From the NCBI GenBank assembly GCA_947492745.1, contig CANLOE010000055.1, positions 1 to 45,115 of the forward strand: DNA of 45,115 nucleotides, written 5' to 3'. The DNA is from an uncultured Cyclobacteriaceae bacterium (GTDB taxonomy: Bacteria; Bacteroidota; Bacteroidia; Cytophagales; Cyclobacteriaceae). Shown piece by piece: positions 36,001-45,041 of this stretch. Both the position numbers and the translations under genes were made by a program. Each line of letters opens with the position of its first letter. The first letter of the stretch is position 1. The notes beneath the pieces were generated by a model. That model was not told the DNA's origin and did not search any database. It saw only the letters and a list, made by a program, of their open reading frames with translations.

Positions 36001-38082
36001 TGTTTTTCTACTGTCAGGGAGTACTTCGATAATGCTTCTGGCACCGAATAGGGAGACATAACCTTTATCGCCATCCGGATTGAAAACGATGGCATAGGGT
36101 TCACTTCCTCGTTGGAGGCTTATGGTTTTGATGCGCTTACCCAGAGCATCAAAAACGATGATTTTGCTCACATCCCTACACACTACCCAGCGTTGTCCGA
36201 GAGCGTCAGTGGCAATCCCCGTAGGGTCAGCACCCACAGGTATTTCCTTTACTTTTTTCAGTGTAGTGGTATTGATGACACTGACACTGTTATTGTCCGG
36301 GTTGACAGACCATAATTCCTTACCGTCCTTGCTCAGGGCCATTTGCCCTGAATGTATCGGTGCTTTACCATTGAAAGCATTGGCTACCACGATATTGTCC
36401 ACATAACTGACCACGCCGCCCTTTCCATCACGTACCTGTACCAAAACCTGATAGATCCCCTTTTTGGTGAAAATTTGGGTAATCCTGTTGGAACTGCTCC
36501 AAGCGGTCTTGGCCTGATTTTCACCAAAATCCCATCGGTATTCCAGGTCATCGCCATCAGGGTCAGTGGCCTTGGCGGTGAAAGTGACGTTTCCACGGAT
36601 AGGGGCGGGGCCTTGGCTGCTTTTATCGATTTTACTGACAACAGGGTCATTATTGTTATCGGTACTCAAGCCACTTCCCGTAGAGAAATAGTACGTGAAC
36701 TCTTCTATGCCATTACCCGCCACATCTTTGATGCCATCGGCAATCAATGTTACCTCATAGGTTTTATTGGCCTCTAGGGGTTCCTTTGGCGTAAAATTGA
36801 ACACATCATAAGAAGTACTGACAATATCGCCCTCGATAGGCTCTCCATCTACGGGTCTTACCTGCACGGTCTTATCGCTGATGGTGATATCGTCCAAGGT
36901 CTCGTTGATCACAAATCCTATGGAGGTACTCAAAGGCTGAGCTGTTGCATTGGCAACGGGGTTATGGTAAGCTACTGTAGGGGCTTTGGTATCCAATTCA
37001 TCCTGATGGGTATAGAAAAAAGTCTTACCACTGCCCGTTTCTGCGCCACTGGCCACAACGATGTTGCCCATGGGTATCCATTGAAAGTCCGAGAAGGACA
37101 AAGGATGCCCGGGACTGGTAAAGCGATGTTCGACTTCCAGCGTTTCCAAGTTCAGCTTTACGCCATGACCTTGGCGGCCTGTAAATCCATATTCGTCCTG
37201 AAAAAACATATAGCGCCCAGGAGAATCCACTAATTTGGTACCGAAAGCATATTTAAGATCACTGGGGTCGCTGAAATCGATGGCAACCAAGTTGTTTCCT
37301 CCCTCATTGTTATCATCTCCTGTCATGAATATCAAATAGTGCCTCCATACATGCACTGTCGTCGTATACTGGTTGAAATCACCCGTAATGGCATCGAGGA
37401 ACTTGATGTTTTTCGGATCTCCTATATCATAGGCCGCGGCACCGTTACCAAAGAACAATAGCAGGTTGCCTATTTTCACTTTCAGTTCACTGTTCGGTGC
37501 GGTGCTGAAGTCATGAACGGCTACCGTTTCGCCCGTTCGCATATCGTTGACATTGTTACCGTCGATGGTTATGGGAAAGGTTTCCAATTGCTGAAAAGAC
37601 CGGCTTCCCGTATCCTCAATAGGGAAGGGAACGCTGTCATCTGTCCAGGGCTTACGGTCCATCATATTACTTAAATCCAAGAATTTATAACCGCTTTCGA
37701 CGGCTTCGGGTACCGTATATTCCCTCCAGAACAGGTCACCGTTGAACTTCCACCAGCGATGGCCATTGTCTCCTACAGGTACTTCATCTACTTTGACGGG
37801 ACTTGCCGGGTTGGAGATGTCCCAGACAGTGGTCACATCCAGTGCATGCATGTACACATATCCACGATGATAGGTCACCAATCGGCCACCCCTATCGATA
37901 TAGGAGAGGAATGTACCCTTGGGCCATGTCTGCTGGGTCAGGCCCGGGCCATCTTGTTGAACAATTTGAGCTACTTTTACTGTCATGGCTATTGAACTCA
38001 GTGCAATGCCGATAAGTAATAAAGCTTTGATTCTGTACGAAGGTTTTGCCTTTCCAGAAAAGGGCAGCTGAAAGCGTTTCAT
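33037..38082 (-). CDS. Large T9SS-secreted di-haem cytochrome / beta-propeller protein
   Basis: 1681 residues with an N-terminal signal/anchor (AKPSYRIKALLLIGIALSSIA). Order by eye: LVIVD-like propeller (about 60-370), SbsA-type Ig domain (about 375-470), PKD domain (about 485-575, TDPDGDDLEYRWDFG), YVTN-type propeller (about 585-925, ELWSVNPDNNSVSVINT), a di-haem cytochrome c peroxidase-like region with CATCH (about 950) and CDACH (about 1083), Ig-like domain, a ThuA/glutamine amidotransferase-like domain (about 1290-1470, ALMVVGSLPL), another Ig domain, and a T9SS sorting domain ending GTYLVIITTDLGLQKMKILKH. Both haem motifs are intact. Electron transfer or peroxidase activity at the surface is inferred. 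It stands between pfkA and pgi but has its own terminator. Confidence 0.88.
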   Translation of the reverse strand: MKRFQLPFSGKAKPSYRIKALLLIGIALSSIAMTVKVAQIVQQDGPGLTQQTWPKGTFLSYIDRGGRLVTYHRGYVYMHALDVTTVWDISNPASPVKVDEVPVGDNGHRWWKFNGDLFWREYTVPEAVESGYKFLDLSNMMDRKPWTDDSVPFPIEDTGSRSFQQLETFPITIDGNNVNDMRTGETVAVHDFSTAPNSELKVKIGNLLLFFGNGAAAYDIGDPKNIKFLDAITGDFNQYTTTVHVWRHYLIFMTGDDNNEGGNNLVAIDFSDPSDLKYAFGTKLVDSPGRYMFFQDEYGFTGRQGHGVKLNLETLEVEHRFTSPGHPLSFSDFQWIPMGNIVVASGAETGSGKTFFYTHQDELDTKAPTVAYHNPVANATAQPLSTSIGFVINETLDDITISDKTVQVRPVDGEPIEGDIVSTSYDVFNFTPKEPLEANKTYEVTLIADGIKDVAGNGIEEFTYYFSTGSGLSTDNNNDPVVSKIDKSSQGPAPIRGNVTFTAKATDPDGDDLEYRWDFGENQAKTAWSSSNRITQIFTKKGIYQVLVQVRDGKGGVVSYVDNIVVANAFNGKAPIHSGQMALSKDGKELWSVNPDNNSVSVINTTTLKKVKEIPVGADPTGIATDALGQRWVVCRDVSKIIVFDALGKRIKTISLQRGSEPYAIVFNPDGDKGYVSLFGARSIIEVLPDSRKTGRRLSLGLTPRALSVTGDGERLLVTRFVSPDSGGKVWSVALNTFKLQKTINLAVDKTTPDSGSNGRGLPNYLAGIAMSPNSKEAWVVAKKDNIFRGLQRDGNPLTFETTVRSTLSKINLTTQKEVLNARMDIDDHAQPSSVTLSPRGTHLFMTMQGNNRLIVLDPSNGREITRVDVGLAPQSVLIDPSSQKVYVKNFMDRSVSIFDASDMLLQGKRTLKALGTVSTVETEKLGEAILKGKQIFYNAADTRMAQDGYMTCATCHIDGGEDGRTWDFSDRGEGMRNTISLKGRKGTGHGRVHWSANFDEIQDFEHDIRNGFGGKGFLSDAVFNGGTTGEPLGESKAGLSEDLDNLAAYVSSLTNVGPSPFRAKTGRLTADGLAGRKIFKELKCDACHSGTSFTDSEDQLLHDVGTMNTLSGERLGKTLLGLDAPTLRGLWNSGPYLHDGSAKSLKTIFTDHNNNGAHGNTKNLSPKELQQLVSYLKQIDRSEGAAGKGIGLELSSVSEGEDFQQEAPIPLAIRTDINGIDKVTYYANGKVIAESDTAPFSSDWTPVKWTDYTLQVKVSYNGGKTSTLSDVKEINYKRGFSALMVVGSLPLQNGDEVVLRHLEKSGFDVETVDDDDVDQGMARSKDIVFVSSSTIPSKFGEDLTHMPVPVMTWNPFSYSHFRFTDTGFNTDFGYTENPEDGLTLSVPGHPISAGKSGKIKIYDIVQKIPFGTPTADYIDVLATSDGVPVIFGMNTGGDFFRQKRKVAFPLRGDFVHLFTDEGWELFDAAIDWVIYGGDENTGLQPLPDVQISSPKDGASVGKDFSLTFFTDNWDIAPGGLQVQYDIDGQGNRSVFTNAPIDIRDLSPGLHTITVKLAQADYQTTGVQHTIQINVTNGALTSVAPSEKDIARENESEALLSPLAILYPNPSRHDFTLSAQEAASIHDVKIYDQQGKLVYTIGKNSLKAGTPLVFGENFRLGTYLVIITTDLGLQKMKILKH

Positions 38083-38482
38083 TGATTCCTTTATGTTTAA
38101 AATTTATTGTGCAGGTGAAATCTGTTGGAATTTCCCCATACGTTATTACTGACCAACTGATAGGAAATGAAAAAAGCCGCTAGTGAAGAATGATATTTTT
38201 TCTGCTCCGCTCGTCATGCGGATTACAGAACAATTATCCATATATCAAAATTACACTTATAAACTTTGGTTTTGGAGGTACATTTTGCACATCACCGATG
38301 GGCTTTTGTACCATAGTACTTCCTTGCATTAAAATTAAACCTAATGGTTCATTAAAATAGCCCTCAATCGGACCAGTTGACAATAGTTTAGCTGATACTG
38401 ACTAATTTGTACATGAGCCATGACCAGAGGCGGTAAAGAACAGGTATGATGTTTACTGATAATCACTTAGTGAGCGATTCGG
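38083..38482. other. Intergenic region upstream of the di-haem protein
   Basis: About 400 bases ahead of the long minus-strand gene. No promoter pair or RNA was recognised. Confidence 0.35.
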
Positions 38483-38487
38483 TTAAT

Positions 38488-38651
38488 CCCGGATTATGCG
38501 TTGGAATTTCGTGACGTGGGTTTAAATATCCATAAATCAGGGGGGGATTGGATTTAGCATAGCACCGCTATGGTGAATTCAAAAAACGTAGTGCAACGAC
38601 CGGTTTGCAGCTATTTAGATCCGCAGTAGATTTTCAATGCATGACCCGGGT
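38488..38651. repeat. P element P13 (arms b+a)
   Basis: About 164 bp, CCCGGATTATGCGTTGG to CATGACCCGGG, the reverse of P8/P9/P14. TTAAT occurs on both sides (38483-38487 and 38652-38656) if one extra T is allowed at the right end. Confidence 0.82.
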
Positions 38652-38655
38652 TTAA

Positions 38656-38862
38656 TACAAATTTGGGTTTCAAATGTCGTATAAGATTCCGCTGGTCATT
38701 TTGTTTCAATCAAGGCGAGAACCGCAGGGATAGCAGCGCTATCCTGAGGATTGTCAACACAGAGTGAAGCAAAACCGAAGGTTCATGAACACCACTGGAA
38801 TCAAACACAATAGTGAACTAAATGAACAGGAAGATATGCGATATTTAAAAGCTAAGTTTGTA
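38656..38862 (+). repeat. M-family MITE, copy 7, with about 48 extra bases
   Basis: 207 bp, TACAAATTTGGG to GCTAAGTTTGTA. Relative to the other copies, about 48 bases are inserted after GAGTGAAGCAAAA. It starts directly next to P13. Confidence 0.82.
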
Positions 38863-38975
38863 TAAGACAACCTTTCATCGAGTAAGCAACAATAATCACT
38901 AATAGAACACCTGTAGGACTTGTGATAATAATGTCAGCTGAAAGCATTCGCCCTGCACCGAAGTATATGGTGATG

Positions 38976-39003
38976 TAAAAGGCCGGAGCATTTGCTCTGG
39001 CCT
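38976..39003 (-). terminator. Intrinsic terminator of pgi
   Basis: On the minus strand: GGCC(A)GAGCAAATGCTC(C)GGCC followed by TTTT, 25 bases after the pgi stop. Confidence 0.8.
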
Positions 39004-39027
39004 TCTCTTTTCTTACCATTTGATGAT

Positions 39028-40680
39028 TTACTGTCTCATTTTCTTATAGGCATTGATAAGCCCGTTAGTGGAGGCATCATGCGCTTCTACCTTCGTTTCA
39101 TCTTCGAGCTTGGGCAGGATTTTCTTGGCCAGTTGCTTGCCCAGTTCTACGCCCCACTGATCGAAGCTATAGATATTCCACAATACGCCCTGCACGAATA
39201 TTTTATGCTCGTACATAGCGATTAAACTTCCCAGAACCCTTGGGGTCAGTTTTTTGAAAAGAATGGAGTTGCTGGGGCGGTTCCCATCGAATACTTTGAA
39301 CGGAGTCAGGGAATCGATCATTTTGGCCTCAGCGCCCGAGGATTCTAACTCAGAGCGGGCTTCATCCGCTGTTTTACCGTTCATCAAAGCTTCTGTCTGG
39401 GCGAAGAAATTGGCCAGTAATTTTTGATGATGGTCACCCCTTGGATTATGGCTATTGGCGGGGGCCATAAAATCACAGGGAATCAGTTTGGAGCCTTGGT
39501 GGATGAGCTGATAAAAGGCATGCTGCCCATTGGTACCGGGTTCTCCCCAGATGATGGGGCCCGTTTCGTAGTTTACTTTTTTTCCATTTCGGTCCACATA
39601 CTTTCCATTGCTCTCCATATTGCCCTGTTGAAAATAAGCCGCGAAGCGATGCATGTATTGGTCATAGGGAAGTATCGCTTCCGAGTCGGCACCGAAAAAA
39701 TTAGTATACCAGATGCCCAGTAGAGCCAGGATAACAGGAGCATTTTTGTCGAAGTCCGTGGTTCTGAAATGTTCGTCCATGGCGTGGGCACCTTCCAGCA
39801 GTGCTTTGAAGTGCTCATAGCCCAAACTACAGGCGATGGATAGACCGATAGATGACCATAGTGAGTAGCGTCCACCGACCCAGTTCCAGAATACGAACAT
39901 GTTATCCGGATCAATTCCAAAGGCTGTTACGGCTTCCTTATTGGTAGATATGGCCACAAAATGCTTACTGACATGCGCTTCGTCTTTTGCCTTGTCCAAA
40001 AACCAATCCCTGGCACTATGAGCATTTGTCATGGTCTCCTGCGTGGTAAAGGTTTTGGAGGCTATCATGAAAATAGTCGTTTCCGGGTCGAGTTGCTTTA
40101 GTGTCTCTACGATATGTGTCCCATCCACATTAGAAACAAAATGAACATCGATATGTGACTTTTTATAGGCTTTGAGCGCTTCGGTGACCATTACGGGCCC
40201 TAGGTCGGAACCACCGATGCCGATATTCACAATATCGGTAATGGCCTTGCCCGTATACCCTTTCCATATTCCGTCAATAATCTTTTCCGAAAACAGTTTT
40301 ACCTGCTCTAGGACTTTGTTTACCTCTGGCATTACATCCTGTCCATCGACCATAACGGCCCTGTCCGATCGATTTCTCAATGCTGTATGTAGCACGGCCC
40401 TGTCTTCAGTGACGTTGATCTTATCTCCCTTGAACATAGCATCGATAGCCTTTTTCAATTGGCAGTCCTTAGCTAGTGCCAACAATAATTCCATCGTTTC
40501 ACTTTCTATTCTATTTTTGGAGTAGTCTATGAGTATATCTTCAAAACTCAAATGGAAACGTTCGAAGCGTTCTGGGTCTTTTGCAAAGAGGTCTTTCAGG
40601 TGTTTATCCTTGATCTGCTTATAATGTGTACTCAGTGCCGTCCAGGACGGGGTAGTAGTGGGGTTGATGTTATCCAGCAT
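39028..40680 (-). CDS. pgi: Glucose-6-phosphate isomerase
   Basis: 550 residues, the long (eukaryote/E. coli-like) form. Signature 1 is [16 protein letters not shown] near 267-282; signature 2 is [20 protein letters not shown] followed by [11 protein letters not shown]. The substrate-binding GIGGSDLGP and the [18 protein letters not shown] segment with the catalytic Glu and His are present. Interconverts glucose 6-phosphate and fructose 6-phosphate, linking the neighbouring glucokinase and phosphofructokinase. It has its own terminator and an upstream palindrome (40730-40752). Confidence 0.97.
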   Translation of the reverse strand: MLDNINPTTTPSWTALSTHYKQIKDKHLKDLFAKDPERFERFHLSFEDILIDYSKNRIESETMELLLALAKDCQLKKAIDAMFKGDKINVTEDRAVLHTALRNRSDRAVMVDGQDVMPEVNKVLEQVKLFSEKIIDGIWKGYTGKAITDIVNIGIGGSDLGPVMVTEALKAYKKSHIDVHFVSNVDGTHIVETLKQLDPETTIFMIASKTFTTQETMTNAHSARDWFLDKAKDEAHVSKHFVAISTNKEAVTAFGIDPDNMFVFWNWVGGRYSLWSSIGLSIACSLGYEHFKALLEGAHAMDEHFRTTDFDKNAPVILALLGIWYTNFFGADSEAILPYDQYMHRFAAYFQQGNMESNGKYVDRNGKKVNYETGPIIWGEPGTNGQHAFYQLIHQGSKLIPCDFMAPANSHNPRGDHHQKLLANFFAQTEALMNGKTADEARSELESSGAEAKMIDSLTPFKVFDGNRPSNSILFKKLTPRVLGSLIAMYEHKIFVQGVLWNIYSFDQWGVELGKQLAKKILPKLEDETKVEAHDASTNGLINAYKKMRQ

Positions 40681-40729
40681 TTTAAATTTGAGCTATGTGT
40701 TTCTTTGATTAAAAATATTGAAGTCATTT

Positions 40730-40752
40730 AGATACTGTTTTAAACTGTATCT
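40730..40752. promoter_or_regulatory. 23-bp near-perfect palindrome upstream of pgi, possible operator
   Basis: AGATAC-T-GTTT-T-AAAC-T-GTATCT: symmetric apart from the centre base and one mismatched pair. It lies 50 bases before the pgi ATG, where a dimeric repressor or activator could act. No regulator gene is adjacent. Confidence 0.45.
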
Positions 40753-40773
40753 GTTTCTTTCTTATGTACTTCT

Positions 40774-40900
40774 TTTGGTGCCTGATTTCGTTGAAATTTC
40801 CGCTAGCTAGCGTGACATGCTATCTTTGTTAATGGCTCATACGGCAGAAGGCCCCTTTACTAATAATGCCCTCGGGGCATTATTTTAACGCTCGGTCCTA
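40774..40900 (+). repeat. R3 repeat, copy b
   Basis: Matches 10731-10876 (GATTTCGTTGAAAT, TATCTTTGTTAATGGCTCA, CATTATTTT, CGCTCGG). The centre has CGCTAGCTAGCG, a perfect 12-base palindrome. The frame VPDFVEISAS then stops. A second hairpin (TAATGCCC-TC-GGGGCATTA) lies at 40863-40881. Confidence 0.55.
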
Positions 40901-41190
40901 TCCAAAATAAGTGATAACAAATTTTAAATATAATTTCAAAACAGTCTCTTAGACTTTTTCTTTCGGCTGCAAATTTAGCTTGTTTCACCCTGATTTTGAA
41001 TTTCCATCGTGACGCAATCTTGGCTATGTCACTCAAAAAAGGCTTCATTAGGGCAAACAATCAACAAAACCAGCCTACAACCGATAGGTTTGATCTGCGG
41101 ATGGATTCCGAATTATTTATCGCAGTAAAACTAATAAAAGATTATAATGTAGGCATGCATTATCCGATTTTCCGTGTTCATATCATTCAA

Positions 41191-41357
41191 CCCGGATCAT
41201 GCATTGGAAAATCTACTGCGCATCTAAATAGCTGCAAACCGGTCGTTGCACTACGTTTTATTGAATTCACCATAGCGATGCTATGCTAAACCCAATAAAA
41301 TTCCCTGATTTATTGCTATTTAAACCCTCGTTACGAAGTTCTAACGCATGATCCGGG
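41191..41357. repeat. P element P14 (arms a+b)
   Basis: 167 bp, CCCGGATCATGCATTGG to GCATGATCCGGG, flanked by perfect TTCAA (41186-41190 and 41358-41362). The terminal inverted repeats match over about 20 bases. Confidence 0.92.
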
Positions 41358-41424
41358 TTCAAGTGCCAAAGGATTGTGCCGTTGTTGAGGAAAACACAAA
41401 ATAAAAACACTAACTTGACATTTC

Positions 41425-41850
41425 ATGAAACAGATTGCTCTAGTCGCACACGATAATAAAAAAGATGATTTGCTCCGCTGGGCAAAATCCAACGAAAAAC
41501 GTCTATGTACTTGCAAGTTGTATGCTACCGGCACTACGGGCAAATTATTGGAGAAAGAGATACCGACCACTGTCCACAAGTTACAGAGTGGTCCATTGGG
41601 AGGTGACCAGCAATTGGGAGCACTGATTGCGGAACAAAAGATAGATATGCTTATCTTTTTCTGGGATCCTCTCGAACCTTTGCCTCATGACCCTGATATT
41701 AAAGCACTATTGAGAATCGCTGTGGTCTGGAACATACCCGTTGCCTGCAATCTGTCTTCTGCAGACCTGCTTATTGCTTCCTCCGATTTTTTTAACGGTT
41801 ATGAGAGGGTTGTGCCTGATTTTCAGGAGTATGTTAACCGAAAAGTATAA
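41425..41850 (+). CDS. mgsA: Methylglyoxal synthase
   Basis: 141 residues. IALVAHDNKKDDLLRW at 4-19, phosphate-binding LYATGTTGKLL at 32-42, SGPLGGDQQLGALI with the catalytic Asp at about 61, and FFWDPLEPLPHDPDIKALLRIA with the conserved Asp and His. Converts dihydroxyacetone phosphate to methylglyoxal and phosphate, a bypass of lower glycolysis when phosphate is limiting. A small soluble homohexamer by family knowledge. It stands near pgi and pfkA but on the opposite strand, preceded by P14. Confidence 0.95.
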   Translation: MKQIALVAHDNKKDDLLRWAKSNEKRLCTCKLYATGTTGKLLEKEIPTTVHKLQSGPLGGDQQLGALIAEQKIDMLIFFWDPLEPLPHDPDIKALLRIAVVWNIPVACNLSSADLLIASSDFFNGYERVVPDFQEYVNRKV

Positions 41851-42219
41851 GTAATCTCGATGAGTACGTACTGTTATACCGATAAAGTAGGCCCGTTACC
41901 AGATTCGCCTTTTTTTTATATTTTTTAAGTGTAAAATAGTAACCATCAATGGTGTAATGGCTGCAATTTGGAAATAAAAAGATAACAATTTTTTTAATAA
42001 ACAATCCTTACACTTGTGTAAGTGTCTGTAAATTAGAATTGTAAGTATTTATTTTTTATTGATTACATCGTCCGTTTTGTCCGTTCCCAGCTTAGTAAAC
42101 AATTCTTTAAAGAAGGCTTAACCTGATGATGAGCAGAGCTTGATTCATATCCTATTACTTTGAAAATCATATAATTAATACGTGTTGAATCACAAGAATT
42201 TACCTAAATCTTACTTATC
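41851..42219. other. Intergenic region upstream of the phytase-like gene
   Basis: About 370 A/T-rich bases. They contain the inverted repeat at 42007-42022 and TTACTTTG near 42155, one base off the TANNTTTG box. No clear terminator for mgsA, no ORF and no known riboswitch was recognised. Confidence 0.4.
42007..42022. promoter_or_regulatory. Inverted repeat, possible operator
   Basis: CTTACAC-TT-GTGTAAG, perfect 7-base arms, about 200 bases upstream of the phytase-like gene. Could be a regulator site or a small hairpin; symmetry is the only evidence. Confidence 0.3.
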
Positions 42220-45003
42220 ATGAAATTGAACCAATGCTTTAAAAAAACGTTGCCATTTTTGGCCGGTTTTAGCATGCTGTGTACTCAAGTAAATGAGTTA
42301 CAAGCTCAGACGGAAGCAAAAGAAATGGAGAAAGTCAACGAATTAGTAGGACGATCGGTCCTAAAAGCCAACAGCTTTGCCTCTGGTCCTACATCAGGTA
42401 TCTTTATCGGTGAAGGAGCTATCAATGGCCAAGCGGTACCTTTCATTAAAAAACAACCGATACAAGGTTTTTCGGCTATCCTGCAAGTAGAGGATGGACC
42501 GGGAGCGGATGGGACTTACTTGGCCATGTCCGATAATGGTTTCGGTGCTTTGGAAAACTCAGCGGACTATCTACTAAGGGTATACTCCATTACTCCATTT
42601 TTCAAGACCAAACCTGGTGAGCGGGAGGCGATGCAGGTCAATGGCTTTTTCGACCTGAAAGATCCCGATAAAAAAATTCCTTTTGCTATCGTCAACGAGT
42701 TCACTACTGGAAGGACACTGACAGGCGCTGATTTTGATATCGAATCCATACAAATGGCCAAGGATGGAACCTTATGGTTTGGAGATGAATTCGGGCCGTT
42801 CTTGATTCATACCGATAGCAATGGCAAGGTACTGGACGCTCCTATAGCCTTGCCTGACTTTTCCGGTCAGCAGGAAGAGGTTAGGGCTCCACAAAACCCC
42901 TTCAACGAAGAGTATAGTGCGGTCAGGGTGATGAACGCCATGAGACAGCACGCTAAGTTGAACGGGAATGATAAAGCTCCCGTGTTTTCTCCATGGTTCG
43001 TCATGTTGGAGGATAACAACTCCGATACCTTCGTAGGCTCAAGGGCCAACCCCAGTGCTGGACTAAGACCGGCTTCCAGTGAGATATTCAATGTCCGTTC
43101 CTTACAGAGAGCCGGTTTTCCCGTGGTGGTCTATACAGTTAACGACGAAGAGAACATGACACTCTTACTGGAACAGAAAGTGGATGGTATTATTTCAGAT
43201 AGACCTGACCTTTTGTTGAATACATTGAAAACCTACGATGGTGATAATGATGGTAAGCCTGATTTCATGAAGGACAATGGGATGATCGATGCATCCCTAT
43301 TCGATGCTCAGGGGCATCGCGGAGCGCGCAATCTGCGTCCTGAGAATACACTGCCCTCTATGGAGGCAGCTTTGGACTACTTGATGACGACATTGGAAAC
43401 TGATTGTGGGGTCACCAAAGATGGCATTGCCGTATTGAGCCACGACCCCTATATCGAGGCAGCCAAAGTCCGTAAGTCCAGTGGCGATGTTTATGGAGAA
43501 GAAGACGAAGTACTGATCAAAGACCTGAAACTGGAGGAGCTACAGAAAACGTTCATTGCCGATAAAATTCTTTCCGGCCGGCCTGCTCAGACCAATGACC
43601 GTTCTTTGTCTCCTGTGGCTGTGGCTTTTGCGGACTTAGTGCGTATGAACGACCCTTATACCATCCCTACGCTACAGCAGTTGTTCGATTTTGTCAGTTT
43701 TTATGAAATCTACTATAGAAGCGGTAAAGGTGCTGCACATCCCGATGCCGAACTACGATGGAAGAACGCTTCCAAGGTGCGCTTCAATATCGAGACGAAA
43801 GTCAATCCCAGAACGGATAGAGATAGCAAAGGCAATGTTTTTGCCAGTAGAACGGTCAGTAATTATAGGTTCGTCAGTGCCGTCGCGGGCAAGATCAAAA
43901 GAAACAAGCTTCAGGATAGGGCCGATGTGCAGAGCTTTGACTTCAGTACCTTATTACGTGTGCAACGACGCTTTCCAAAAATCAGGACGGTATGTCTTTT
44001 CGGTGATTTCCCTAAAGTGGGTGATTCGGGAGATGGCACTAACCTTCAGGACATGAACGGTGAGAATACGCCATGGTTGGCAGGGATGTACTGGCCTTAT
44101 AGAACAACACGTGATACGGCTCCCTTCTTATCCAGGTCCAGTGGTGGTTTTGAAGGCATGGCCTTGGGCAAAGAAGGCAAGTATCTCTATCCTCTATTGG
44201 AAAAACCTTTGGTAGGAGCAGAAAAAGGTGCTTTATTGATATCCCAGTTCGACTTGAGCACTAAAGCCTACACGGGCAAGCAGTACACCTACACACTCGA
44301 CGAAAGAGGTACGGCTATAGGGGATTTCATTCTCTACGACGAAAAACACGGACTTGTCATCGAAAGGGATGGTTCTCAAGGAGACCTTAACGGACATAAG
44401 GTAGTATATCAGATTACCTTGAACGATGCTGGAGAGCAAGTGGACAAGAAAGAGGTGGTGGACCTACTCCGCATCAAGGATTTCAGAAACATTTCCAAAG
44501 GGTTTTTGGCCGATGAGGGAGATGTGGGTATAGGAGAAGATTTTGCATTTCCTTTCGTTACTATAGAGGACATACTGTTTTTCGATCCTAATACTATCGG
44601 TGTTCTGAATGATAACAATTTTCCTTTCAGTGTGGGTAGACATGTGGGTTCGGGGCTTCCTGATGACAATGAGTTCATCATCGTAAAACTGGCAGAACCA
44701 CTTGACATGACCGAAGCGGCTGTTACCCGTCTGGCACTATCCAAAGAATCCATCGTTGATGATTTGTTTTATATGGCTCCAAACCCTCTGAAAAATGGTG
44801 TGCTGACCCTCAGGATGGCCAATAAAACCAAAGGCAGGGCAATCGTAAGGGTATATGCCGCAAGTGGTGCTGTGGTCGCGGAAACGTCAACCATAGATAG
44901 CTCGGAATCCACCATGGACCTGAATCATCTGGGTAGAGGCCTGTACTTGGTCGAAGTACAGATGGAACATCAAAGAGTGACCAAAAAGCTGATGGTAGAT
45001 TAA
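42220..45003 (+). CDS. Secreted phytase-like / GDPD two-domain protein with T9SS sorting
   Basis: 927 residues with signal peptide (KKTLPFLAGFSMLCTQVNELQA). An esterase-like-activity-of-phytase domain is split: about 50-210 (YLAMSDNGFGALENSADYLL, LWFGDEFGPFLIHTD) and about 637-830 (GGFEGMALGKEGKYLYPLLE, GDFILYDEKHGLVIERD). Between them lies a GDPD (glycerophospho-diester phosphodiesterase) unit in permuted order: the usual C-terminal motif VVYTVNDEENM ... DGIISDRPDLL (about 301-328) precedes the catalytic QGHRGARNLRPENTLPSMEAAL (about 361-382), TKDGIAVLSHDP and VRFNIETK. The end is a T9SS sorting domain (GLYLVEVQMEHQRVTKKLMVD). Inferred role: extracellular release of phosphate from phytate-like or glycerophospho-diester substrates. 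The stop codon lies within the target duplication of a P element. Confidence 0.9.
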   Translation: MKLNQCFKKTLPFLAGFSMLCTQVNELQAQTEAKEMEKVNELVGRSVLKANSFASGPTSGIFIGEGAINGQAVPFIKKQPIQGFSAILQVEDGPGADGTYLAMSDNGFGALENSADYLLRVYSITPFFKTKPGEREAMQVNGFFDLKDPDKKIPFAIVNEFTTGRTLTGADFDIESIQMAKDGTLWFGDEFGPFLIHTDSNGKVLDAPIALPDFSGQQEEVRAPQNPFNEEYSAVRVMNAMRQHAKLNGNDKAPVFSPWFVMLEDNNSDTFVGSRANPSAGLRPASSEIFNVRSLQRAGFPVVVYTVNDEENMTLLLEQKVDGIISDRPDLLLNTLKTYDGDNDGKPDFMKDNGMIDASLFDAQGHRGARNLRPENTLPSMEAALDYLMTTLETDCGVTKDGIAVLSHDPYIEAAKVRKSSGDVYGEEDEVLIKDLKLEELQKTFIADKILSGRPAQTNDRSLSPVAVAFADLVRMNDPYTIPTLQQLFDFVSFYEIYYRSGKGAAHPDAELRWKNASKVRFNIETKVNPRTDRDSKGNVFASRTVSNYRFVSAVAGKIKRNKLQDRADVQSFDFSTLLRVQRRFPKIRTVCLFGDFPKVGDSGDGTNLQDMNGENTPWLAGMYWPYRTTRDTAPFLSRSSGGFEGMALGKEGKYLYPLLEKPLVGAEKGALLISQFDLSTKAYTGKQYTYTLDERGTAIGDFILYDEKHGLVIERDGSQGDLNGHKVVYQITLNDAGEQVDKKEVVDLLRIKDFRNISKGFLADEGDVGIGEDFAFPFVTIEDILFFDPNTIGVLNDNNFPFSVGRHVGSGLPDDNEFIIVKLAEPLDMTEAAVTRLALSKESIVDDLFYMAPNPLKNGVLTLRMANKTKGRAIVRVYAASGAVVAETSTIDSSESTMDLNHLGRGLYLVEVQMEHQRVTKKLMVD

Positions 45004-45004
45004 A

Positions 45005-45041
45005 CCCAGAATGTTCGTTGGAACTTCGTCATGAGGACTTA
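45005..45041. repeat. P element P15, left end only
   Basis: CCCAGAATGTTCGTTGGAAC then TTCGTCATGAGGACTTA, interrupted by an M end. The left flank TTAAA (45000-45004) includes the stop codon of the preceding gene. Confidence 0.7.

Noticed and set aside
36352-36777. 141-residue plus-strand frame inside the di-haem gene
   Set aside because: Antisense to the PKD and Ig coding region; its length is explained by codon bias of the real gene.
41851-42219. Riboswitch upstream of the phytase-like gene
   Set aside because: Only one short inverted repeat is present; no conserved core of a known riboswitch class could be recognised.
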